A stretch of 34,308 bases of DNA from a virus. Made by a program: the position numbers and the translations under genes. The stretch lies in the IMG/VR virus record IMGVR_UViG_3300024979_000015, positions 1 to 34,308 of that record, one strand, 5' to 3'. The notes beneath the pieces are model-generated. The model did no database searches and had not been told where the DNA came from. It was given only the letters and a program-made list of their open reading frames with translations. Below, in pieces: positions 1 to 9,702 of the stretch (positions are counted from its first letter, which is position 1; each line of letters opens with the position of its first letter).

Positions 1-144
1 GTACTCCGGCTTTAGGTACTTTTGCCCTAAATCCAATTGTAAAAGTTTTTCCAATATATTTTACAATATTATATCCTTCAATTTTTGTAAGATTCAAAAA
101 ATAATCACCATTCGCTATAGATGCATCGGCAACGGTGACATTTC
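1..144. repeat. Terminal overlap, left copy
   Basis: These 144 bases are the same as the last 144 of the window except at position 127 (C here, G at 34291). A tail-fibre gene stays in frame when the copies are overlaid, so this is best read as the join of a circular assembly. The mismatch changes a fibre codon (GAT Asp here, CAT His in the other copy). It may be a read-end error or real variation in the phage population. Confidence 0.93.
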
Positions 145-925
145 CTTTTCTTGCGTATGTACCCGTAAGACTTCCTGCTACCCGTGTAACATCAACCCAC
201 GCAGATGATACATAGGAGGATAGCCATCCGTCAAAATCATACGCTCCATTTGCAACGTGTGTAAATGATGATAGATACTGTGCAACTGAAAAATCTCCAT
301 TAATAATATCATTTTCAACAGTTTCAAAATAATCTGGTATAAATGGTATAGAATGGCTATTAACAGTTAATATGCCAATTTCAATAACTGATATACCGCT
401 GTCTAAAATACCCGAGTCTGGAATTATAGTTACATCTGTTACAGCCGAATAAACTGATGATTCAATTACGCCGTATACAGTTCCACCCGTATTTGTTGTT
501 TTTATCCGCCTGCCAACTTGATAAACTGCTGTCTGATCTCCTGATACAGAAAAAGTTTTTGTATCTACAAATATTGGAGTATCAGCTAAAATAGCCCATT
601 GAGTACCAGAGCTGCTGCTGCTAGATGAGCTACCCGATATATTATCTTCAGTGAATATTGGTGATACAGGTGGGTCGCTGTCTGTTGATGGAGCAAGTAC
701 GAATTTATAAAGCTCTCCGCTTTCTAGCCATATTCCGTAAGGCGTTCGACCGGCACTATTTAATATAATAGGATTAGAATTAGCAGTTCCTCCGGTAGAA
801 TCTGTATACGTATTCTTTTTTGTTGTCGATCCTGCATCATAAATAAAAAGCTTTCCTCCTGAATATGGTACTCCGTTTACATCTTCAAACTGTTGTCTGG
901 GACTTGGTGCTATGTTGAATGTCAT
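1..925 (-). CDS. Tail fibre / tailspike protein, N-terminal part (continues across the circular join)
   Basis: The start ATG at 925 overlaps the stop of the transglycosylase gene as ATGA, so translation is probably coupled. The frame is open to base 1 and continues in the right-end copy to the stop at 33539, giving about 516 residues in the circle. The N-terminus (MTFNIAPSPRQQF, then a GGKLFIYDAGSTT-type stretch and an AGRTPYGIWLESGELYKF-like segment) matches the virion-binding domain at the front of many podovirus fibres. A Ser-rich linker follows at about residues 100-108. The fibre would bind the host surface. Its place directly after the ejection genes fits this role. The receptor cannot be inferred. 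Confidence 0.8.
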   Translation of the reverse strand, partial: MTFNIAPSPRQQFEDVNGVPYSGGKLFIYDAGSTTKKNTYTDSTGGTANSNPIILNSAGRTPYGIWLESGELYKFVLAPSTDSDPPVSPIFTEDNISGSSSSSSSSGTQWAILADTPIFVDTKTFSVSGDQTAVYQVGRRIKTTNTGGTVYGVIESSVYSAVTDVTIIPDSGILDSGISVIEIGILTVNSHSIPFIPDYFETVENDIINGDFSVAQYLSSFTHVANGAYDFDGWLSSYVSSAWVDVTRVAGSLTGTYARKGNVTVADASIANGDYFLNLTKIEGYNIVKYIGKTFTIGFRAKVPKAGV

Positions 926-3252
926 TTCTTTGTTTCCGTTTCTGATGTCATCAGTCCGCGCAAGGCTGCTCGCCCTGCTTTATCGTTAAAATTCATTTGC
1001 CCTAGTCCATATTTTTTCATAAGTTCCGCTGCGTATTTTGGATCAAGCTCCGCTTTTGTAAATATTTTAGATAATGCCAAGCTATTATCTCTCGATATTT
1101 TGCCAAGCATCACAGGAGATAATAAGTTTCCTGCTAAATTAGCCGATCCTTTTATCCCTCGCCCCAATATTCCAGGATTATCTCCTAATCCAGCGGCCAT
1201 AATATCGTTAAAAATCGCATCTTTAACACTTAAGTTTTGCGCTGTACTTGATCCAGTCATCATCCCTAAGTTACTTCGAGATTGTAATTTGGAATGCTCT
1301 ATTGCATTTTTAAATGCTCTTTGTTGTGCGGGCGATGTACCTTTCAAAATCTTTAAATTATTGAGTGCATTTTCAAGTTTATTCGCTGCAATCGGGAAAA
1401 CTTGCTCTTGTCCATTGGCATTAGATATTAAAGGATTGCTCATTCTTGCTGTTCTTGCAAGTTTATTTCCAATCTCTATATTAGTTTGTCTTCCAATACT
1501 TTTTGCTTGAGATTTTATATATCTTTTAAATTCTGGTTCAGTTGCTGTTAAAGCATCAGATAATGCTGATTTTGTTTTTTCAAGAGCGCTTGCCGATCTC
1601 TTTATTGACTCAAGCACGGGATCATTAAAAGCATTACCTCTAAGAGTTTCATCCAAGTTTTGCTTAAAGTTGTATACAGCATTAAATTTTGGATTTGTCC
1701 CTAAAGAATTTAAGTCATTAAGTAAGTAATTAAGCCCATCCGTTACACTCTTTTTACCCTCATGCCTTGCTAGGGCTCCCTCAATTGTTGCTCTTACATT
1801 ATCAATCGATACTGGCAAGTTCCTATTTCGCATAGGCTCAGCAATATTTTGAACTTTGGCAAATCCTGCCTGCTTCAAAGCATTAAGCTTTTCTTCACTT
1901 CCAGCTGCTTTTTTTACGTAATCAACAAGTGATTTTGCATTATCAAATTTCCTAGCTCCAAGCATAGATAAAGAATCAACATCAAGGCCTGTCTGGCGCA
2001 TGATTGTTGATATTCCTGGATTTCCTGCTATCTCGGATGCTGAAGGGGTGTATCCTTTTATTGGATTTGATATTGTTGGGACTTTTCCAGTTGCAAGATT
2101 TTCAATTATTTGTGGGCTTTCAATTCCTGATGCCCTATTTAGAGTTCGCCCTGCTACTCCCTCAAGCCCTGCGCCAACTGCTGATTTGCCAGCTCTACTT
2201 GCTGTTCGAGCAGCCGCATTAAGGATACCGATACCAGCTCCAGATGCTACATTTCCTAATACATCTGCTGCTATTTGCTGATTTGGTGATGCCCCAACAT
2301 CTTTAGCAATTCCGCTAGCAGTTTTACCGGCAATAATTCCAGCTATTGAAGTTATAGGATTATTTCCACCAAGCGCTGCGCCTCCAGCTCTAATAGCTGC
2401 ATTGCCGAATTTTGCCATACCAAACGATGGGATTACATACTCGCCAATAGCTTTTGCAGCCGGGTATGTAATTGTATCGGTGCTTGTTGGTTTGTCAAGT
2501 CCAGCAATATCAGATAATTTTTCACCAAATTTACTGGTATTAACGCTTGCTGGCGCAGCAAGTCCAGAGTCTAAAAATGGGTGCCTAAACCCTGTCTTAC
2601 TCTCAATTCCTGCCGCTATTGCATTTGGTAGAGCCTGACTCATACCGTACAATTCTCCAGGCAATGAACTTGCACCCTCGACTAATCCCCTAGTTCCGAC
2701 TGATAATTGATGCAATAATCCAGATCCAAAGCCTTCATTATCTTTTAGATTTTTATCCTGCTGATTCTGCTTCATTGCTACAAATTCTTCAAAGGTTGGC
2801 TTTTTAGCGGCTGTACTTGCAGGCGCTAATCCTGACTGTTTCATTGAAACAAATTCTTCAAAAGTTGGCTTGTATGGCTTTTCGCTTGCTTGTGCTTCGC
2901 TTATTGGATTCAATGATCCTAAAATTTTTGATACGTAATTTTTAGTTTCACTGTATCTTGGGATACCTCCAGCTTTATCGACTGCCCCAGGGCCGGCATT
3001 ATAGGCGGCCAATGCAAGAGATTCATTTCCATTGTACCTATCAAGCATTGCTCCCAAATAATCATTAGCAAATCGTCTTTGCTCTTGTGGACTTCCATCG
3101 CGTAATGGACGTACACCAAATCCTGGATCTCTTGCTGTTCCAGGCATAACTTGAGCCAATCCGCGAGCGCCTTTTGAGCTTACAGCATTATTATTTCCTC
3201 CGCTCTCTTGCTGTATAAGTGCATTCAAAAGTTCTGGACGTACCCTAGCCAT
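922..3252 (-). CDS. Ejection protein with N-terminal SLT-type lytic transglycosylase
   Basis: 776 residues. The first 90 residues are a soluble-lytic-transglycosylase fold: catalytic Glu16 in QQESGGN, GLAQVMPGT at about 31-39 and AYNAGPG at about 83-89. The enzyme would cleave the glycan strand of murein so that DNA can cross the cell wall. The remaining 680 residues are Ala/Gly-rich, with hydrophobic stretches near 270-350, as in podovirus internal virion proteins ejected into the host. A short segment of the type PTFEEFVxMKQ occurs twice (about residues 128-162). The gene follows two other ejection genes and overlaps the previous stop as TAATG. The family role is established; membership of an ejection complex here is inferred from gene order. 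Confidence 0.85.
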   Translation of the reverse strand: MARVRPELLNALIQQESGGNNNAVSSKGARGLAQVMPGTARDPGFGVRPLRDGSPQEQRRFANDYLGAMLDRYNGNESLALAAYNAGPGAVDKAGGIPRYSETKNYVSKILGSLNPISEAQASEKPYKPTFEEFVSMKQSGLAPASTAAKKPTFEEFVAMKQNQQDKNLKDNEGFGSGLLHQLSVGTRGLVEGASSLPGELYGMSQALPNAIAAGIESKTGFRHPFLDSGLAAPASVNTSKFGEKLSDIAGLDKPTSTDTITYPAAKAIGEYVIPSFGMAKFGNAAIRAGGAALGGNNPITSIAGIIAGKTASGIAKDVGASPNQQIAADVLGNVASGAGIGILNAAARTASRAGKSAVGAGLEGVAGRTLNRASGIESPQIIENLATGKVPTISNPIKGYTPSASEIAGNPGISTIMRQTGLDVDSLSMLGARKFDNAKSLVDYVKKAAGSEEKLNALKQAGFAKVQNIAEPMRNRNLPVSIDNVRATIEGALARHEGKKSVTDGLNYLLNDLNSLGTNPKFNAVYNFKQNLDETLRGNAFNDPVLESIKRSASALEKTKSALSDALTATEPEFKRYIKSQAKSIGRQTNIEIGNKLARTARMSNPLISNANGQEQVFPIAANKLENALNNLKILKGTSPAQQRAFKNAIEHSKLQSRSNLGMMTGSSTAQNLSVKDAIFNDIMAAGLGDNPGILGRGIKGSANLAGNLLSPVMLGKISRDNSLALSKIFTKAELDPKYAAELMKKYGLGQMNFNDKAGRAALRGLMTSETETKK

Positions 3253-4433
3253 TATGGAGCTCCATACAATCTTATATACTCGTCCCGATATTCTTTTAGC
3301 TTATCAGGGTGAATATTATTTAGTGTGGATTTTTGAATCTCTGGCTCGATAGGGATATTATTGGCTTTACTTATCCTTGATATTTGATCTTGTGCTAATT
3401 TTTTACCCCTATTTAGCATATCAATATTTATTTTCCCAGTAGTTTTTATGGATTCGCTTGCATCACGCAACCACTCACCTTCCTTTTCACTTAATGCCCC
3501 TAGAGTAGTACCTCCCTGCTTGAGCGCTCCAATCATCTTTAATGATAATTCTGCGTAGCCTTTTTCAAGATTTGATAAGTTTTCTGCATCTTGTCCAGGT
3601 ATTGCTTTTCTGATGTAAGATATTGGCGTACTACCTAATATTGGCCCTGTTTCAGTTTTACTTTGCAAATCTATAAGCCTATCAATATTTGATGTACTAT
3701 CTTTTAAATTTGCAATCACTTCCTGCTTTGCTAGTGCATCTTCTTTAAGCTTTTTATCATAGTCATATTGCTGGCCAATTGTCATTTGCGGCGGCACCGA
3801 TCTATTAAGAGCGCTTTGATCTTGTCCGCGCATCTGCACAGCTCTATTTAATTCATCATTTCTCTGCCTGTACCCTAGCGTAGTATCAAAGTTTTGTTGT
3901 AATCTCTGCTCTTTTTCCTGGAGATAAGCTTGCCTTGTTTCTGCCAATTTATCAGCATGTGTTTTTGCCTGATTTAAGACAAAAGATTGATTATTAGGAT
4001 TGTACTGTTTTGGTATTTTTTCACTTGCTCCTGGTACAGTTTGCTCGACAATATCAATTGCATTATCCCAGGATGATTGATCTTTTGCAGCTCCTGTTAC
4101 TTGTGCTAAGTAGCCGATTATTTTTAAACTATGATCAATAGCGCTTTCAACGTCGGAGTTTTCTTGATTTCTTCCAGCAATCGATTCTGGAGCAAATCCA
4201 GCTTGAGCAGCACCAGTTGAGTATTTTTTCCAGTCTATTTTTCCATCTGTCGTAACAGACCGCTTAACCAGACCTTCAAGCATATTTTTACGAGCTTGAT
4301 CTTTTGTGTAGTCAGCCAATTTATTCCTTCCTGCCGATATCTCAAGCCTCTGACCCTCCATTTCAAATGGAGTTAAACCTTGATCTATCTTTATAGGGCG
4401 CAAATCATTATAAAATCCAGTATTTATAGCCAT
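3252..4433 (-). CDS. Internal virion / DNA ejection protein
   Basis: 393 residues, hydrophilic and mostly helical, with charged coiled-coil-like stretches (about 165-190 and 225-265). No catalytic motif is visible. It lies between the large Ala-rich ejection protein and the transglycosylase protein, the place of the middle ejection protein in P22-type phages. Its stop shares bases with the next start, which suggests fixed ratios of the ejection proteins. Sequence similarity to a named P22 protein cannot be claimed from reading alone. Confidence 0.6.
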   Translation of the reverse strand: MAINTGFYNDLRPIKIDQGLTPFEMEGQRLEISAGRNKLADYTKDQARKNMLEGLVKRSVTTDGKIDWKKYSTGAAQAGFAPESIAGRNQENSDVESAIDHSLKIIGYLAQVTGAAKDQSSWDNAIDIVEQTVPGASEKIPKQYNPNNQSFVLNQAKTHADKLAETRQAYLQEKEQRLQQNFDTTLGYRQRNDELNRAVQMRGQDQSALNRSVPPQMTIGQQYDYDKKLKEDALAKQEVIANLKDSTSNIDRLIDLQSKTETGPILGSTPISYIRKAIPGQDAENLSNLEKGYAELSLKMIGALKQGGTTLGALSEKEGEWLRDASESIKTTGKINIDMLNRGKKLAQDQISRISKANNIPIEPEIQKSTLNNIHPDKLKEYRDEYIRLYGAP

Positions 4434-4434
4434 A

Positions 4435-6582
4435 TCAATACCACTTATTATTGTTGATTAGTTGAGTATATCCGCTATTATATGGCGTAGCACTGCCCAT
4501 ATTATTTAAATATTGTTGTTGCTGATAATTTTGCAAGCCGCTTGTGAGTGCATTTCCTACGCCCTGGATACCGCTCGATACTGCATTTGCATTAGCTATT
4601 TGTCCCTGCGCTCTCGCTTGTGCAGAATCATTAGCTCCCTGTGCTCTTGCATTGCCTATAGCTTGTAAATTATTTCCGACAGTGCTACCGTAATTAGTTG
4701 CCGCATTAGCTAAGTTTGATCCAGTACCGTATTGGTATCCTGCTTGCTGGCCTGCGGCCTGTTGCCCTATCCCTGCCATAGCCGCTAGACGATTAAATGT
4801 ATTTGTTCTATCTCCTGTCCAATTGTTTCTGGAATTTTGATATACGCTAGCCGCATTTGATCTATCATTGCCAAATCGATTATAAGCATTCATCAGCTCA
4901 CCGCTCAAATTAGCACGATTAGCGCCAAATTGATTATATGCGGTATCTGTTCGACCGGCTAGATTAGCCCTATTAGCCCCAAATTGATTATAAGCATTCA
5001 TGGCTTCATTGCTTAGATTTGATCTATTTGAGCCGAATCTATTAAATGCTGAAGTAAGGCTATTATTTAAATCGGCTCTATTTGCATTAAATGCTACCTG
5101 TGCATTATTTAAAGCATTACCTGCTTGTTGCTGAGTTGATTGGAATCGATTAAATGCATTGCCATATTCTTGCGATGCTTGATCACTATTATATTTTGCG
5201 ATTGCTTTTAATGTTGCTCCGCTCAATAATCCACCACTAGCAGCGGCACTATTGTTTATACCTCTATTACCCTCGTCCAACCTAAATTGGTAGCCTGGAT
5301 CAGCTTGATAGTCAGATAATTTAAACCCTCTCGCTAAATCTGCCTCATTAAATCCAGCTGCCCTTAGATAATTTGATCTATTAAAATCCCTTGATAGATC
5401 CCCTGTATTATGCCCACCGGCCTGTAAAAATGCCTCCTGATTAAAATCCTCTGTTAAAGCGCGAGGGCCTCTACCCATGGAGGCTAGCCAAGCAGATTGA
5501 TCAAAATTTTTGATTAGCTCTCTTGGATCAATTCCTTGGGATTGCAACCATGCCGACTGATCAAAATTATCAGTTAATGCAGTTGGAGAGTTGCTTTGCG
5601 ATGTCGAGATTACATTCAGTCGGCGATTAATATCTGATATTGGCAATCCTGTTGCAGCAGCCAATTGCTGTACCGATACGCCATTATCACGCATCGCTTT
5701 AGCTATTTCTGCATCGCTTGCTCCTTGATGATTTGCTAGCCAGCCTTTTATATCATCAGTGCTAAAATTATTATTTTGCTGATTATAATCATATGCAGAT
5801 CTTCCTTGTGATTTTAGCCAAGCAGCTTGATCAAAATTTCTGGATAGATCTTGGGGCTCATTACCACCGCTTGTAGGATCATTTATATAATCTTGTGCCG
5901 AAAATCCACGGTATAAATCCCCTCCATTATCTCCTGCATAAGCATCTTGTGCAGTTTGTCCTGGATCATATGGACGAGCATTTGCCTCCATTACAGCCTG
6001 ATTTGCTAATCTCTGCCGTTGCTCAATTTTAGATAGCTCTCCCGATAAATCTTTGCTAGCCTGATCCCATCCAACATTATTTTGATGCTGTTCAAATTTT
6101 GAATTAAAATCAGATCTGGCGTTATTTGCCGCTTGCTGTTCGGCCATTATTTTAGCCAATGTATTCGCGTCTGTACCACTTGCTGCTCTACCGGCAATGG
6201 CTCCATGAGAAGCTATAGGTGAATGAGTTAATGCCGTAAGCTGTCCCAGCGCTCCAGCTCCTACATTTGCGTATGGTTGCAATGTTGCTGTAGACTGCTG
6301 TAATCCTGATTTTAAAAATCCCTGGCTTTCATCGTATGCGCTTTTTGCAACCTCATTAGCCCTTATCATTGCGGCTTCTTGCTCTTTCGCCGCCTGATCT
6401 GCTGCTATTGCTTGAGTTTTTGCCGCACCTTTAGCCGCTTTGCCTTGCTGTGATGCTGATACCCCTTGAGCAATAGCTCCTGCTGCTGCTGCTGCTACCG
6501 CTACTGCCGCACCTGCCGATATCCCTGCTATATAAAGTGGACACCCGGTAAAAATCCACCAAAAAAACTTAAACAATCGCAT
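4435..6582 (-). CDS. DNA transfer / ejection protein with internal repeats
   Basis: 715 residues from the ATG at 6582, chosen because AGG lies eight bases upstream; a GTG three codons earlier is possible. The N-terminus has hydrophobic and Ala-rich segments (about 3-45) that could insert in a membrane. Two repeat families fill the rest: units of about 20 residues around FDQSAWLxSQG (about 245-415) and units of about 14 residues around NAYNQFGANRANL (about 490-580). A conserved block with YQADPGYQFRLDEG and GGLLSGATLKA lies between them; such blocks are typical of podovirus ejection proteins. It probably forms part of the channel carrying DNA across the envelope. The gene overlaps the end of the cupin gene. 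Confidence 0.75.
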   Translation of the reverse strand: MRLFKFFWWIFTGCPLYIAGISAGAAVAVAAAAAGAIAQGVSASQQGKAAKGAAKTQAIAADQAAKEQEAAMIRANEVAKSAYDESQGFLKSGLQQSTATLQPYANVGAGALGQLTALTHSPIASHGAIAGRAASGTDANTLAKIMAEQQAANNARSDFNSKFEQHQNNVGWDQASKDLSGELSKIEQRQRLANQAVMEANARPYDPGQTAQDAYAGDNGGDLYRGFSAQDYINDPTSGGNEPQDLSRNFDQAAWLKSQGRSAYDYNQQNNNFSTDDIKGWLANHQGASDAEIAKAMRDNGVSVQQLAAATGLPISDINRRLNVISTSQSNSPTALTDNFDQSAWLQSQGIDPRELIKNFDQSAWLASMGRGPRALTEDFNQEAFLQAGGHNTGDLSRDFNRSNYLRAAGFNEADLARGFKLSDYQADPGYQFRLDEGNRGINNSAAASGGLLSGATLKAIAKYNSDQASQEYGNAFNRFQSTQQQAGNALNNAQVAFNANRADLNNSLTSAFNRFGSNRSNLSNEAMNAYNQFGANRANLAGRTDTAYNQFGANRANLSGELMNAYNRFGNDRSNAASVYQNSRNNWTGDRTNTFNRLAAMAGIGQQAAGQQAGYQYGTGSNLANAATNYGSTVGNNLQAIGNARAQGANDSAQARAQGQIANANAVSSGIQGVGNALTSGLQNYQQQQYLNNMGSATPYNSGYTQLINNNKWY

Positions 6583-7102
6583 TTTGAGCACCTAATAACC
6601 TTTTTTGATAATTCAATTCTTGCTTATTTCCGCCCATGCCTTGTATTTGCTCGGCAGGCAAAGCACTAAATATATTTACAATTTCGTGCAAATCTCTAGT
6701 ATTTTTAGGATTTGGTATTACTCCATAAAATAAGCAATCTTCATGAGCATACCCGCTGTTTTTTATTCCAACTACATTTTTAAGGATACATGGAGCCTCA
6801 ATTTCTCGGGTATGATCGCCCTCAACCAAGCGCATCCGGCCTTTAACCAAAAACCAAAAGCACTCAATTTTATAAATCGTACCAGTCAGTATTGTACCGG
6901 CAGGTACAAAAAATTCACGGCAATAAGTATTTAATTCTGTATTTTTATTATCGGTAAACTGATGATTTACAGGGCACTCTACAGGATCAATATTATCTAT
7001 CATAAAATCCTCCATGATTTGTACGCGCTTAATCTGTATGGCTAGCTGCCGCCCAGCTCTAGCATTTTTTATCCGATCTTTGCGTAATAATTTTTTACTC
7101 AT
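6569..7102 (-). CDS. Cupin-fold phage virion-associated protein
   Basis: 177 residues. The middle (about 60-140) looks like a small cupin barrel: CREFFVPAGTILTGTIYK, then FLVKGRMRLVEG and a following beta-rich segment with Gly turns. Similar small cupin proteins occur beside the tail and ejection genes of many podoviruses, where the role is unclear. No complete metal-binding His set is evident, so enzyme activity is not claimed. The basic N-terminus (KKLLRKDRIKNARAGRQ) is notable. It lies between a small tail protein and the first ejection gene. Confidence 0.6.
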   Translation of the reverse strand: MSKKLLRKDRIKNARAGRQLAIQIKRVQIMEDFMIDNIDPVECPVNHQFTDNKNTELNTYCREFFVPAGTILTGTIYKIECFWFLVKGRMRLVEGDHTREIEAPCILKNVVGIKNSGYAHEDCLFYGVIPNPKNTRDLHEIVNIFSALPAEQIQGMGGNKQELNYQKRLLGAQNAIV

Positions 7103-7117
7103 TATGGACTCTTAATA

Positions 7118-7357
7118 TCAAACTACACCTCCGGTAGCATCTACCCAAATGGCTGAACCGCCTGTGTATGCTTTTACCCAAATAGGCTTATTCAGCGTAG
7201 TATCAAAATATGATTTCCCAATAAATAGATCTATAGTAGGCCTCTGTGCAGTGGATCCACTTGCATCAATACTTCCGGCCACTTTCCAAATCCTATCAAA
7301 CCAGTTAGCCCATAATGGCGTAATATATTTATCATCCTGTAATGGCGGCTTTTCCAC
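7118..7357 (-). CDS. Small tail-associated protein
   Basis: 79 residues. The segment PTIDLFIGKSYFDTTLNKPIW followed by WVDATG is a motif common in short phage proteins near tail genes. It starts one base after the gp10-like gene ends. No function is known; a structural or assembly role is inferred from position. Confidence 0.6.
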   Translation of the reverse strand: MEKPPLQDDKYITPLWANWFDRIWKVAGSIDASGSTAQRPTIDLFIGKSYFDTTLNKPIWVKAYTGGSAIWVDATGGVV

Positions 7358-7358
7358 T

Positions 7359-8747
7359 TTACCCTCTATTTATATAAATTCCTGCTATAATACGTTTTAC
7401 TGGATCTGAGATTGATATTTTAAATACCCAATCTCTTGCTATACCTAGCCTAGTCCATCTCGATCTAATTTTGTAATCTCCAATAGATCCCATATCAGAA
7501 AATCTCTCGCTACCCCAAGTGTGCCCATTATCTTTTGATATTTGCAGCATTGCTCTAGGAGTCACTCCCTGCCCTATTGTTGATCCTACTCCAGTTTCAC
7601 AGTCCAATTGTAATTCATTTATCGTAAATCGCTCTAATTGTGTATCAATATGCCGTGTCGTTAGGCTGCTTCGGATAGCTTCACCATTGTCCGTATAATT
7701 ATCTCCGTCTACAATGTATATATTGCCGGTATTATAATCGCTTGTTTTAATCGTGTTAAAATGTGTTACAGATATTTCTGATAAATGGCGTCCTGATCCT
7801 GTTTTTAACTCAGACCATAACTGAGTAGAGCCGTCATATAGCCATGACTTACCAATAGATGTAAAATTTATCTGATAAAATTGATGCCCATTGTATAGAT
7901 AGCTAAGTCCTGTCGCATCTGCAACTCCGCGGTATGAGTTAAAAATAGCATCAATATCATTTGTTGATACTTTCTGTACCGAAAATCCGTTTAAAAAACA
8001 AACATGTACTTCTCCTTGCCTTGATTTCGCCAAAAACATTAGCGACCCATTAAATTCTGCAACGCTCCACCTAGCTGCAAGCCCTAAATCAGATGTGGCG
8101 CTGCTAATTCGTGAGTAAGGAAAGTCCAATGCTCCTGTATTGGCCCAATGCTCAATAGAGCTTTCGCCAAATAAAACCAACCTCCCCTGTAGAGCATGAA
8201 TAGCAACTAATTTGTCTGGTGCATATTCTGTTGTAGCAAAATCTAACGCATTCCATATTTTGCCATCATAAGACGAGGAAAGATGGAACTCTCCTGTATC
8301 ATGCTTATTTACAATGTAAAAACTGTCTGAAAAACAAACAACGTCTGAAAGCACAGCATCTGCATCCGTGACAGGAGCGAATAAGCCGCTTGCTACGACA
8401 AGAGTGTATCCTTTTGTGCCATCAGAAAAAAATATCTGAAATCCGTTATACGCAACACCCACTCTACCTGATGATGTGCTTAACGTACCCAATAATGTTG
8501 CCACTCCAGCATTGCTAATCCGATATAATTTATCAGTATGCACAGCGTATATAACTGACTCGATAACAATCATTGCTCTAACTGGAGTTGCACCTAATTG
8601 AGCAAATAATGTTAGACCTGGCGTACCATAGGCGATAGTTTGCGACCTATCGTCATTTTGCTCAAAAAAAATATTTACTCTTTCCTGTGCTGTAGCGTTC
8701 TCAGACCTAGACTTAACTCCTGAGCCAAATATTCGAATTTTTTTCAT
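7359..8747 (-). CDS. Packaged-DNA stabilisation protein, P22 gp10-like (tail hub)
   Basis: 462 residues beginning MKKIRIFGSGVKSRS, with QERVNIFFE and YGTPGLTLF soon after. This is the typical opening of the P22 gp10 family (normally about 470 residues). The rest is rich in beta strands with aromatic and Gly turns, as expected for a beta-propeller-like hub. In P22 this protein closes the head after packaging and links the portal adaptor to the needle and tailspikes. The order connector, then gp10-like, then ejection genes supports the call. Confidence 0.82.
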   Translation of the reverse strand: MKKIRIFGSGVKSRSENATAQERVNIFFEQNDDRSQTIAYGTPGLTLFAQLGATPVRAMIVIESVIYAVHTDKLYRISNAGVATLLGTLSTSSGRVGVAYNGFQIFFSDGTKGYTLVVASGLFAPVTDADAVLSDVVCFSDSFYIVNKHDTGEFHLSSSYDGKIWNALDFATTEYAPDKLVAIHALQGRLVLFGESSIEHWANTGALDFPYSRISSATSDLGLAARWSVAEFNGSLMFLAKSRQGEVHVCFLNGFSVQKVSTNDIDAIFNSYRGVADATGLSYLYNGHQFYQINFTSIGKSWLYDGSTQLWSELKTGSGRHLSEISVTHFNTIKTSDYNTGNIYIVDGDNYTDNGEAIRSSLTTRHIDTQLERFTINELQLDCETGVGSTIGQGVTPRAMLQISKDNGHTWGSERFSDMGSIGDYKIRSRWTRLGIARDWVFKISISDPVKRIIAGIYINRG

Positions 8748-8809
8748 CGCGAAAGCCGTATAGCTTGTTGATTTTGCAAATTTCCAAAATATAATTGTAT
8801 ATGCTTCAC
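8744..8809 (-). CDS. Possible 21-residue micro-gene between ART-like and gp10-like genes
   Basis: A GTG-started frame encodes 21 residues. Its GTG overlaps the stop of the preceding gene (GTGA) and its stop overlaps the gp10-like start (ATGA). This double coupling is the only support. It could instead be a chance frame that keeps ribosomes moving through the gap. Confidence 0.3.
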   Translation of the reverse strand: MKHIQLYFGNLQNQQAIRLSR

Positions 8810-9702
8810 TTTTTATCTATGTACTGGCTAGATAATGCTGTTCCTGCCAATATTGAAGCCAATATATTTTCGCTATTTTTCTTCTTTGGATCAAAAGCAG
8901 CAAAACGTGATCGTATTTGAGCAGGATTTTTTATTATATAAGCAGGGCCTATCTTATTACCGCCAGGAGTAGTATAATTATTCATCCGCAACGCATCTTT
9001 GCCCATATCCCATGCATTCAAAACAGCTCCTTGAACTTCATGATTCATCACTTCATCAGGTAGATCCATGCTTGCAGGGTAATCAAAACGATGCAGAAGT
9101 GGTAATACATTTTCACCCTGATAATTTCCTGTTAGACCGCGATTTTTGTTTGCAAAATACGCAAATTCATCAGCAATCTGAGGATTATCACCAAGCGATA
9201 CCCCTAGTTGCCCAACCTTGCTCCCGCTGGTAGCTCCACCGTAATTTAAATCAAATTTATCTATATCTCTTGATGTGCCATGATACATTGGCATATCGCT
9301 AAATCCCATAGCCTTGGCTCTATCCAAGGCTGTATTATTTTTTGGTAATCCAAGGCCACCTTTTTCAATAGGCTTTGATGCGTTTGTTTGCGCTAATTTG
9401 TGCGCTTTGCTAAATGCTGTTTTCGGTAAAATCCTAGTAGGATCATTAATACCTAATGCTAATGCAATCATTTGTTGAGGATTGCTAAAATCTTCCTGCT
9501 TTGGCAAAGCATTATTTATATTTGATTTAAGCTGCTGAAAATCATTATTTATAGGCCTTCCTTTTTCGATTAATTGATTATAATCATGAAAATAAGGCTG
9601 TATAAGCTTTAATAATTCATTTTTTTTAATATCCATCGTTCCTATCATTGCGTGATAAGCATCAAGCAATTGATTTTTATTTGGTATTACGGATTTATCC
9701 AT
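8806..9702 (-). CDS. ADP-ribosyltransferase-like (ART-PolyVal type) virion-module protein
   Basis: 298 residues from the ATG at 9702, which overlaps the connector stop (TAATG). After a helical N-terminal third there is MYHGTSRDIDKFDLNYGG at about 137-154, then GVSLGDNPQIADEFA. This is the layout of ART-like domains found in phage 'polyvalent' proteins: the His of YHG, a Gly-rich turn and a serine/acidic segment. The end (QIRSRFAAFDP) is also typical of that group. Such proteins may enter the cell with DNA and modify host proteins, but activity is not shown here. Placement between connector and gp10-like genes suggests a virion protein. Confidence 0.65.
   Translation of the reverse strand: MDKSVIPNKNQLLDAYHAMIGTMDIKKNELLKLIQPYFHDYNQLIEKGRPINNDFQQLKSNINNALPKQEDFSNPQQMIALALGINDPTRILPKTAFSKAHKLAQTNASKPIEKGGLGLPKNNTALDRAKAMGFSDMPMYHGTSRDIDKFDLNYGGATSGSKVGQLGVSLGDNPQIADEFAYFANKNRGLTGNYQGENVLPLLHRFDYPASMDLPDEVMNHEVQGAVLNAWDMGKDALRMNNYTTPGGNKIGPAYIIKNPAQIRSRFAAFDPKKKNSENILASILAGTALSSQYIDKK

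Noticed and set aside
893-1510. Long plus-strand frame opposite the transglycosylase gene
   Set aside because: A shadow of the 776-residue minus-strand gene; hydrophobic composition and no ribosome site.
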